Shown piece after piece: positions 1-5,448 of a DNA stretch of 6,555 nucleotides. A program made the translations under genes and the position numbers. The notes beneath the pieces are model-generated. The model saw only the letters and a program-made list of their open reading frames with translations, searched no databases and was not told the origin of the DNA. The DNA lies in assembly GCA_019246495.1 (NCBI GenBank), contig JAFAQI010000037.1, positions 1-6,555 on the forward strand, written 5' to 3'. This DNA comes from Frankiales bacterium (GTDB lineage Bacteria; Actinomycetota; Actinomycetes; JAFAQI01). Within the stretch, counting starts at the first letter, position 1. Each line of letters begins with the position of its first letter.

Positions 1-404
1 GCGTCGAGCGAGTCGTCGTAGCGAAGCCCAAGTCCTACATGAACGAGTCCGGTGGGCCTGTCACAGGACTGCGCGACTTCTACAAGGTCGTGCCCGAGCG
101 GATCGTCGTCGTCCACGACGAGCTCGACCTGCCGTTCGGTGACATCCGGCTGAAGCTCGGCGGCGGTGACAACGGCCACAACGGATTGCGATCGCTGCGG
201 CGCTCGCTCGGCACCGGCGACTTCAACCGCGTGCGCATCGGCATCGGCCGGCCGCCGGGGCGTCAGGACCCGGCCGACTGGGTGCTGCGCGACTACACGA
301 GCACCGAGCGCAAGGAGCTCGGCGTACAACTCGAACGCGCCGCCGACGCCGTCGAGTCACTCATCACCGACGGTCTCACCGCCGCGCAGAACCTCTACAA
401 CTAG
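1..404 (+). CDS. pth: Peptidyl-tRNA hydrolase, C-terminal part (5' end outside window)
   Basis: Pth cleaves the ester bond of peptidyl-tRNAs released by stalled ribosomes, recycling tRNA in the cytoplasm. The reading frame is open from base 3 and gives 133 residues, beginning [17 protein letters not shown]. Family hallmarks seen in order are [10 protein letters not shown], the HDELDLPFG segment with the conserved Asp, [12 protein letters not shown] with the substrate-binding Asn, [14 protein letters not shown], and a C-terminal helix ending in NLYN. Bacterial Pth proteins are about 190 residues, so roughly 60 residues, including the N-terminal Asn and catalytic His, lie left of the window. 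The ATG at base 39 is the internal Met of YMNESG, not a start. The gene faces the polysaccharide cluster, with 7 bases between the two stops, and is functionally unrelated to it. Identification is secure. Confidence 0.97.
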   Translation, partial: VERVVVAKPKSYMNESGGPVTGLRDFYKVVPERIVVVHDELDLPFGDIRLKLGGGDNGHNGLRSLRRSLGTGDFNRVRIGIGRPPGRQDPADWVLRDYTSTERKELGVQLERAADAVESLITDGLTAAQNLYN

Positions 405-432
405 CCGCGGGCTAGACGCCGCGACCGCGGCG
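401..432. terminator. Tandem hairpins at convergent gene ends, candidate bidirectional terminator
   Basis: Two perfect inverted repeats lie side by side. The first is CTAGCC (401-406), loop GCG, GGCTAG (410-415). It holds the pth stop TAG (402-404) in its left arm and the stop of the opposing glycosyltransferase (412-414 on the minus strand) in its right arm. The second has 7-base arms, CGCCGCG (417-423) and CGCGGCG (426-432), around 2 bases; in RNA it would more likely fold with 6-bp arms and a 4-nt loop. There is no T tract on either side, so this is not a classic intrinsic terminator. Such hairpins without a U tract are often proposed as terminators in high-GC actinobacteria. The position between convergent genes supports the role; the function is inferred. 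Confidence 0.45.
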
Positions 433-1320
433 GTGGAGCTGCGCGAGCACCCAGTCGGCGGAGACCCCGCCGGCGGTGGCTAGCGCGAGATAGGCGCGCG
501 GCTCGCGCCAGCGAGTGCGGATTGCGCGCATCGACCAGCGCCACGCCTCACGACGCGCTCCGGCGGCGGCATGGCCGAACGCGATCTGTCCATAGACCCG
601 CGCCGCGCCGACGGCTGACGTCGTGATGTCCGGATGCCGGTCGAGCATCCACTCGAGTGAGGAGATCTTCGTCTCCCAGTCACGCGAGAAGTAGGACCGC
701 GCCGACCAGTGCACGCGTACCAGCGGCTCGTCAACGTGCACGATCGGCCGCTGTCGCGCGGCGCGCAGCAACAGGTCCCAGTCCTCGTTCTGGCTTCCGG
801 GCGCGTGTTCGTCCACCAACCCGATCGCGATCAGCGAGTCGCGGTCGATGAGGAACGTCGACGAGTGCAGCATCGCCATCCGGCTCGGCAGCAGGTCGGC
901 GTAGGTCACCTGGTCAGCGCCGGCGAGCCGCACGTTGCGGCGACCGTCGAAGTCCACCTCGATGGAGCAGCTAGCGAATGTGGCACCCGGTTCCCGGGTG
1001 AGCGCGGCGATCTGTGCGCTCAGCTTGCCGGGCAGCCATTCGTCGTCGTCGTCGCAGAACGCGACGAGCGGTTCATGCGCAGCGAGCACGCCGGTGTTGC
1101 GAGCGCCGGACAGCCCCGGCGTGCGCTCGTTCTTCATGACGACGACGCGCGGTGAGTCCGGCAGATCGCGCAACGCGTCCGGCTCGGCTCGGTCGAGTAC
1201 GACGACGACACGCACGTCGCCGCCGTAGTCCTGGTCCAGCACCGAATGCACGGCGCGGGCGAGGAGCGCGGGGCGGTTGCGGGTCGGGATGATGACGCAA
1301 ACCGCGGGCAAGGCGTTCAT
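412..1320 (-). CDS. Family 2 glycosyltransferase (GT-A fold)
   Basis: A 302-residue protein, probably a cytoplasmic inverting glycosyltransferase that moves a sugar from a nucleotide donor to a growing glycan. The GT2 N-terminal signature VCVIIPTRNRPALLARAVHS is at residues 7-26. The nucleotide-binding stretch GLSGARNTG is at 69-77, the metal-binding acidic run CDDDDEW (the DxD equivalent) at 89-95, and a late NEDWDLLLRA segment with the likely catalytic acidic pair E179-D180 at 178-187. No membrane segment is visible; the C-terminal part is Arg/Trp/Ala-rich and helical-looking. The start at 1320 is supported by GGAG five bases upstream and by the ATGA overlap with the sulfotransferase gene before it. 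It is the last gene of the minus-strand unit and ends against pth. Donor and acceptor cannot be read from the sequence. Confidence 0.93.
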   Translation of the reverse strand: MNALPAVCVIIPTRNRPALLARAVHSVLDQDYGGDVRVVVVLDRAEPDALRDLPDSPRVVVMKNERTPGLSGARNTGVLAAHEPLVAFCDDDDEWLPGKLSAQIAALTREPGATFASCSIEVDFDGRRNVRLAGADQVTYADLLPSRMAMLHSSTFLIDRDSLIAIGLVDEHAPGSQNEDWDLLLRAARQRPIVHVDEPLVRVHWSARSYFSRDWETKISSLEWMLDRHPDITTSAVGAARVYGQIAFGHAAAGARREAWRWSMRAIRTRWREPRAYLALATAGGVSADWVLAQLHRRGRGV

Positions 1321-2261
1321 CGTGGCTCCGGAGACCGGTCGGTGACCGGATAGCCATAGCGGTGCAGCTGCGGAAGCGTGAGCGCGGTCACCACCGCGCG
1401 CGCCGGGCGGGAAAGCGCGGATCGCCAGTCGTCCGACGCGGCGATGCGGACTTCGCCGGTCCGGAACCGCGCCGGGTTGCCGGACACGGTGTGCTGCGGC
1501 GAGACGGTCAACCGGTTGCCGTCGACCGGTAGCACCGATGCGTCGAGTCCGGCGAACGACATGACCTGCTGCAGCGTGGCCGCCGGGTCGGCGACGAAGT
1601 CCTCGTAGCGCAGACACAGCGTCGGCGTCCCGAGCCGGGGCAACGCGCGCAACGCGAGGTTGTGGCTGTCCCACAGCAACGCCGACCGGCTGGGGCGATA
1701 GACGGTCATCAGGTCCGCGGCTTCAGACGTCGCCTCCGGCCGGCGCACGGTCTTGGTCCAGGAGTGGGCGACGGCGCGCGGGTCGCGGATGACCTGTACG
1801 ACGCGGAGGTCGAGTCCGCCCGTCGTCAATGCGTAGGCGAGTGACGGATGCTTGCTCGAGTCGACCACGACTGACGCACCTGTCGAACGCCCGACGGCGG
1901 AATAGATCGCGCGGTAGTAGCCGACGTACTCCTCGAGCAGCGCGGCGTAACGCGGCCGCCACGAACGAACCGGCATCAACGGGATGTAGCGAGTGCGGTC
2001 GATCGTGGCGCGCAGCCACTCCACGCGCGCGACGTCGAGTGAGCGCCAGCCGCCGAAGGCATCGTCACCGACGCGCGTCCAGAACTCACACGCGGAGAAC
2101 GGCTGACCGCAGCCGCACCGCTCGTCCAGCTGCACACCTCGGTTCCAGAGGTGGACGGTCTCGCCGAGGCCCTGGACGCCGTCGAGCTCGCCAAGCGCCT
2201 GCTCGAGCAGGGTGCTGCCGCTGCGGCCCAGGCCGCCGATGAAAAGCACGGTCGGGGTCAT
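1317..2261 (-). CDS. PAPS-dependent sulfotransferase, CxC-containing subfamily
   Basis: A 314-residue cytoplasmic-type sulfotransferase, expected to transfer sulfate from PAPS to a hydroxyl or amino group of a glycan or lipid. The 5'-phosphosulfate loop FIGGLGRSGSTLL is at residues 7-19. A Cys cluster, C49, C51 and C58 (CGCGQPFSACEFW), follows and is a feature I associate with one bacterial sulfotransferase subfamily. VVVDSSKHPSLAYAL is at 131-145 and the 3'-phosphate-binding segment VIRDPRAVAHSW at 157-168. A later LRYEDFVADP is typical of the family C-terminal half. The start at 2261 follows from the P-loop lying at the extreme N-terminus and from the ATGA overlap with the upstream lipoprotein gene; no strong Shine-Dalgarno is seen. 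It overlaps the GT2 gene by four bases. The sulfotransferase call is firm; the substrate is unknown. Confidence 0.92.
   Translation of the reverse strand: MTPTVLFIGGLGRSGSTLLEQALGELDGVQGLGETVHLWNRGVQLDERCGCGQPFSACEFWTRVGDDAFGGWRSLDVARVEWLRATIDRTRYIPLMPVRSWRPRYAALLEEYVGYYRAIYSAVGRSTGASVVVDSSKHPSLAYALTTGGLDLRVVQVIRDPRAVAHSWTKTVRRPEATSEAADLMTVYRPSRSALLWDSHNLALRALPRLGTPTLCLRYEDFVADPAATLQQVMSFAGLDASVLPVDGNRLTVSPQHTVSGNPARFRTGEVRIAASDDWRSALSRPARAVVTALTLPQLHRYGYPVTDRSPEPR
1326..1329 (-). promoter_or_regulatory. Ribosome binding site for the GT2 gene
   Basis: GGAG on the minus strand sits five bases before the ATG at 1320 and lies inside the last codons of the upstream sulfotransferase gene. It fixes this ATG as the start, although the frame stays open further upstream, and suggests that terminating ribosomes re-initiate here. 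Confidence 0.7.
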
Positions 2262-3313
2262 GCCGACGCCGCCAGGTGCTGCGGATCGAAGTACGGCGAC
2301 CGCGCGACGCGTCGGAACGCCGCGAGTGTGCGCGCATCGGTGGCGAGGCGATAGTCCTGCGCCGCGCTCGACAACCCGCGCGGGTCCGCCGACGAGTCGT
2401 AGTAGACGGCGGCGCGGATGCCCGCCCGCTGCATCGCCCGGGCCGCAGCCGCGAGCCATGTCGCCCGGCCGACCGGCGGGATCGACCGCGGGATGCCGAA
2501 CTCGCCGATCATCGTCGGCAGCCCCCACTGGGCGGCCCACTGCACGAACGGCCGGATGAGGACGCCCAATGGTGTCGGCCGCTGCACCGGATAAGCATCG
2601 ACACAAAGCCAGTCGACCTGGTCCGCACCGGGGAAGTAGGCGGGTGCCCGCCCGTTCACGAAGCCGTCTGCGGTGGGGCACCAGACCCAGGCGACGTTGG
2701 GAGTTCCGACCTGGGCGAACAGCGCCCGCAGGTGACGCCAGGCGGCGATGTAGTCGGCTGCCGAGTGCATCCGATCGTGCAGGTTGGGGCGGTCGAACTC
2801 CCACTGCGGCTCGACGAATACCGGCGCCCCGAAGTTGCGAATGGCGAGCGCTCGTGCCCGCCAGAAGTCGTCCTCGATGCCTGCCGCAACCCGCCGGGCG
2901 TCGTCGAGGGCGAGCGACAGCAGCAAGAAGCTGCCGCTCTTGGCCGCCGCCACGTCCGCCGCACCGGGGAACGGCTGGGCGACCGTGCGGTAGGTGTGCA
3001 CGATGTCGAGCCGTCGGCCCATCTGGGCTTCGAGCGTGTGTACGGCGAGTTGCCGGCCGGCCGGTGTGTAGGCGTGCGGCTGCACCCAGGCGCCCAGATA
3101 CGCACCGGTCGTCGGCACCGGCGGCGGGGTCAGCTCGAGGCGGCTCGCTGCGCCACGCGGAAAGCTTTTCACTGCCTGTAACGCCGCGGGTCGCGCGCCG
3201 ATGAGCCGTGGCTGCGACGCGCTGCACGCTGTGACGGCGACGAGCAACACGGCGAAGATCGCCAGAGCCCGACACCCAGTCCTGCCCGGGTGTCGCTGGA
3301 TGTGCAGGGTCAG
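2258..3313 (-). CDS. Putative lipoprotein glycoside hydrolase, GH26-like
   Basis: About 351 residues if the CTG at 3313 is the start. The N-terminus has Arg residues, a hydrophobic run (ALAIFAVLLVAVTA) and a lipobox VTAC with Cys at residue 30, so the mature protein is probably a membrane-anchored extracellular lipoprotein. The rest reads as a TIM-barrel glycosidase. PVFVEPQWEFD (164-174) matches the GH26 acid/base region, with E172 as the candidate; NVAWVWCPTADGF (206-218) and QVDWLCVDAYP (232-242) follow; PTMIGEFG (266-273) carries the candidate nucleophile E271. The usual HExNG of GH26 is altered here (W before E172, D174 in place of Asn), so it is an atypical member. Its place in a glycan cluster suggests trimming or release of the polymer. 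The start is uncertain: the only in-frame ATG, at 3421, would overlap the upstream gene by 112 bases and put the lipobox too far in. Confidence 0.78.
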   Translation of the reverse strand: MTLHIQRHPGRTGCRALAIFAVLLVAVTACSASQPRLIGARPAALQAVKSFPRGAASRLELTPPPVPTTGAYLGAWVQPHAYTPAGRQLAVHTLEAQMGRRLDIVHTYRTVAQPFPGAADVAAAKSGSFLLLSLALDDARRVAAGIEDDFWRARALAIRNFGAPVFVEPQWEFDRPNLHDRMHSAADYIAAWRHLRALFAQVGTPNVAWVWCPTADGFVNGRAPAYFPGADQVDWLCVDAYPVQRPTPLGVLIRPFVQWAAQWGLPTMIGEFGIPRSIPPVGRATWLAAAARAMQRAGIRAAVYYDSSADPRGLSSAAQDYRLATDARTLAAFRRVARSPYFDPQHLAASA

Positions 3314-4368
3314 ACCTGCGCCCGGGGGAGCAGGGTCAGCCCGTCGACAGTGGGCCGGCGGTGCACGGCCCGGCTTGCGGCCGCGAGCAGGACGTCGGTG
3401 GTGATCTCGCCGCTCGCACATCCGAACGCGAGGCCGCGCTGGTCGAGGTCGCGGGCCATCTGCTCCTGGTGGTCGTCCACGTGCTCGCGGTGGCGCGCCT
3501 GGCGCGGCACGAGGATCGGGAACCGCCCGGCGCCGAGCGCCGTCAGCGCCGTGCCGACGCCTGCGTGGCTGATCACGACGTGCGCGCGGCGCATCGCGTC
3601 GGCGAGCTCGTCATGGCTGACGAACGTCTCGAACCGGTGGCCGGCGAGGTCGGCCGCGCCCGCGGGGACGGGCGTGTGGCCGAGCTGCCAGGTCACCGAC
3701 GCATCGGCGGGAAGGCTGGCGATGACGTTGTCGACGAGCCGGGTCATCGGGAACCGCATGCTGCCGAGCGCGACGACGACGTGCAGCGGCACCCGCGGGG
3801 TGCCGACCACCTCCGCCTCGTAGCCATCGAAGACGCTGCCGGCGTAGCTCCAGCGCTTGCCCGCCCAGGCTTCGGCCTGCGTGAAGAAGCGAACGCCGGG
3901 GACGGCGCGAAGCAGGCGGCCGGTGAGCGACGGCTCGCTGGTGCGGGTCGCGCTCTCGATGTAGCAGGCCTCGATGCCCCGCATGCGCGCAGCCGCGAGG
4001 AACGGGACTGCGATCGCCGAGCCCGTGCTGACCACGATGTCGACGTTCTCGCGGGCCAGCATCTCCCGGGCGAGCGGCAGCAAGGACATCGCGGCGGCGA
4101 GGTCGCGCGGGGCGACCGGCTTGACCCAGCGCACGTCCTCATCGGCGAGCACGATGCGGCTCTGCCCGTTGTGGGAAGTGACCCACGTCGTCGACGCGAC
4201 GCCGACGAAGCGCTTCGCCCAGGCGGCCATCTCGAGCAGGTGACCACCGGCGGCGGCGACCAGAAGGGCGTTGAGCGGGCGGGTGCCGACGGCGGTCGCA
4301 CTCGGGCGTGCGGAACCAGGGACGAGCCGCAGGTCAGCGACCTGTGGTGCCACTGGTGTGGTCGTCAT
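3310..4368 (-). CDS. Fused Alg14-Alg13-type glycosyltransferase (EpsE/EpsF-like, GT28)
   Basis: A 352-residue single chain joining the two halves that form an Alg14/Alg13 or PssD/PssE pair elsewhere. Residues about 32-185 are Alg14-like, with LLVAAAGGHLLEM (35-47), VDIVVSTGSAIAVPFL (109-124) and ACYIESATRTSEPSLTGRLL (134-153). Residues about 194-340 resemble Alg13 and the MurG C-terminal domain, with HVVVALGSMRFPM (196-208), the donor-binding VVISHAGVGTALTALGAG (264-281) and PRQARHREHVDDHQ (288-301). Alg14 usually brings a membrane anchor; here the first 30 residues are Pro/Ala/Thr-rich and not clearly hydrophobic. The likely role is transfer of a sugar from a UDP donor to a lipid-linked acceptor at the cytoplasmic membrane face. 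The start at 4368 has AGGAG six bases upstream; an in-frame ATG at 4419 is less well supported. The gene end overlaps the proposed lipoprotein start. Confidence 0.9.
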   Translation of the reverse strand: MTTTPVAPQVADLRLVPGSARPSATAVGTRPLNALLVAAAGGHLLEMAAWAKRFVGVASTTWVTSHNGQSRIVLADEDVRWVKPVAPRDLAAAMSLLPLAREMLARENVDIVVSTGSAIAVPFLAAARMRGIEACYIESATRTSEPSLTGRLLRAVPGVRFFTQAEAWAGKRWSYAGSVFDGYEAEVVGTPRVPLHVVVALGSMRFPMTRLVDNVIASLPADASVTWQLGHTPVPAGAADLAGHRFETFVSHDELADAMRRAHVVISHAGVGTALTALGAGRFPILVPRQARHREHVDDHQEQMARDLDQRGLAFGCASGEITTDVLLAAASRAVHRRPTVDGLTLLPRAQV

Positions 4369-4374
4369 TCCCCG

Positions 4375-4379
4375 CTCCT
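4375..4379 (-). promoter_or_regulatory. Ribosome binding site for the Alg14-Alg13 fusion gene
   Basis: AGGAG on the minus strand lies six bases before the ATG at 4368, the best Shine-Dalgarno match in the window. It decides this start over the in-frame ATG at 4419, which has only a loosely placed GAAGG. Confidence 0.8.
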
Positions 4380-4396
4380 GCGTGCCGGCGTTGCAT

Positions 4397-4425
4397 ATCG
4401 TAGACGTCGCGAAGTTCATCCGGAA
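4397..4425 (-). promoter_or_regulatory. Candidate promoter for the distal four-gene unit
   Basis: On the minus strand TACGAT (4402-4397) fits the actinobacterial -10 pattern TAnnnT. It has a weak -35-like TTCCGG (4425-4420) 17 bases upstream. Transcription would start near 4390, leaving a leader of about 20 bases before the ATG at 4368. The 191-base gap after the preceding gene makes an internal promoter plausible, but the -35 match is poor, so this is a guess from position and the -10 hexamer. Confidence 0.25.
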
Positions 4426-4433
4426 TTGCCTTC

Positions 4434-4544
4434 GCCGTCAGATTTTCGACAACTAGAGGCTCCCCGCCTGCAACAGTGTCCCCGCGTTCTGCGCTCTAGT
4501 TGATAAGCCGAACGGGTGAACTCTGCCCGGCGGATCCTGACGGC
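4434..4544. repeat. Nested inverted repeats in the intergenic region
   Basis: The inner pair is a perfect 9-base inverted repeat, CAACTAGAG (4450-4458) and CTCTAGTTG (4494-4502), with a 35-base spacer. It is enclosed by a perfect 8-base pair, GCCGTCAG (4434-4441) and CTGACGGC (4537-4544). The same CTGACGGC can also pair partly with GCCGT at 4554-4558, next to the sulfotransferase stop. The spacer holds two copies of TCCCCGC (4461-4467, 4479-4485), with a third at 4369-4375 by the start codon. The repeats lie upstream of the Alg14-Alg13 gene and could be an operator or a long-loop RNA structure. No known binding-site family is recognised. The outer pair alone could be chance. Confidence 0.45.
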
Positions 4545-4559
4545 AAGCCTCTCGCCGTG

Positions 4560-5417
4560 TCACCTGCGCCAACTGGGCGTGACACCCGTCCACGCGGCGA
4601 GCTTCTCGTCGTACGGCTCGAACTGCTCGGACAGCCGCCGGTAGAGCGCGGGCGGCAGCGCTGAGCGTTCCCGGCTGTTGTGCCGGTCGAACACGGGGTA
4701 CGCCGCGGGCGGAAGGCCGAGAAAGCTCACCACCCGGTCGTGGACCGGCTCCGGGTTGGTGAAGAAGTCGTGGCTGTCGACGACGAGGATGTTGTCCTGC
4801 CCGACCAGCGCGGCGAGCCGTTCCAGATGGTCGATGTAGCGGCCGCGGGCGAGATAGCCGTGATGCCGGTGAGCGTGGCTTTGCTCATGCGGATGCGCAC
4901 GGAGCCAGTCGTCCAGACCGACCAGCCGCTCGGGCTCGCGCTCGATGGCCTCCTCGAACGACGTGATGGTCTCGTAGCCACGGGCGAGCTCGTGCGCATG
5001 AGCCGAGTGCGCCCGCTCGACCGGGTCGCGAACGAGCACCAGCAGGCGCACGCCGGGGAGGTCGCGGGCGATCCGCTCGCCGGCGAGCGGATGGAACATG
5101 TAGTAGGGGCTCGACTCGAACGCCTGCCCGCGCGTGCGCAGCGCGGTGGTCCGGAGCGGAAAGTGCCCGCGGTACCAGTTCAGCGAGCGGTCGTAATGCA
5201 CGTCGAAGTAGTGGACGCCCTTGTGCAGCACCGGCGCGAGCGTCGCCGGATGCTGGCGCAGCGCCTTGAACATCGACGTGGTCCCACAGCGTTGGCCGCC
5301 GACGATGAGGAACGAGGGCAGCACCCGCGCGGCGGCAGTCAGGCGTCCGACGCCGCGGGCGGAGCGTTGCGCGGTGCGGTAGGCGACCGGTGGCACGCGC
5401 GGACGGGCCGCGCTCAT
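4560..5417 (-). CDS. PAPS-dependent sulfotransferase, NDST-like
   Basis: A 285-residue sulfotransferase of the type related to the sulfotransferase domain of heparan sulfate N-deacetylase/N-sulfotransferases. The 5'-phosphosulfate loop FLIVGGQRCGTTSMFKALRQ is at residues 36-55. K66 in HKGVHYFDVHY matches the family K-x-hYF segment with its catalytic-type Lys. FESSPYYMFHP (100-110) is the usual G/F-E-x-SPxY motif, and LVLVRDPVERAHSAHAHE (126-143) binds the 3'-phosphate of PAPS. A later DSHDFFTNPEPVHDRVVSFL is also typical. A basic N-terminal 33 residues precede the domain. The ATG at 5417 is the best start, 31 bases after the stop of the CpsD-like gene, though its Shine-Dalgarno is weak. It shares little beyond the PAPS motifs with the other sulfotransferase here, so the two probably modify different positions. 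Substrate unknown. Confidence 0.93.
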   Translation of the reverse strand: MSAARPRVPPVAYRTAQRSARGVGRLTAAARVLPSFLIVGGQRCGTTSMFKALRQHPATLAPVLHKGVHYFDVHYDRSLNWYRGHFPLRTTALRTRGQAFESSPYYMFHPLAGERIARDLPGVRLLVLVRDPVERAHSAHAHELARGYETITSFEEAIEREPERLVGLDDWLRAHPHEQSHAHRHHGYLARGRYIDHLERLAALVGQDNILVVDSHDFFTNPEPVHDRVVSFLGLPPAAYPVFDRHNSRERSALPPALYRRLSEQFEPYDEKLAAWTGVTPSWRR

Positions 5418-5448
5418 CGCCCGTCGACGCGCGTGAGGACGGTTGGCG

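Noticed and set aside
39..404. ATG at 39 as the start of pth
   Set aside because: It is the Met inside the conserved YMNESG motif, and the frame is open with family sequence to the left edge.
1321..1674. Upstream in-frame extension of the GT2 gene
   Set aside because: It overlaps the sulfotransferase coding sequence and shows no domain; the ATG at 1320 has a Shine-Dalgarno and begins the GT2 fold.
2276..3181. Plus-strand reading frame of 301 residues opposite the lipoprotein gene
   Set aside because: Arg-rich shadow frame with no motif; the opposite strand carries a signal peptide and glycosidase motifs.
2262..3275. Upstream in-frame extension of the CxC sulfotransferase (652-residue reading)
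   Set aside because: The extension is Arg/Ala/Pro-rich frame shadow over the lipoprotein gene; the P-loop of the real enzyme begins just after the ATG at 2261.
4369..4419. Longer Alg14-Alg13 start at the ATG at 4419
   Set aside because: The extra 17 residues are not family sequence, the ribosome site is poor, and the best -10 hexamer lies inside this stretch.
3361..4503. Long plus-strand reading frame of 380 residues opposite the Alg14-Alg13 gene
   Set aside because: No recognisable domain, His/Arg/Gly/Ala-rich, and fully antisense to a clear gene; typical of very GC-rich coding DNA.
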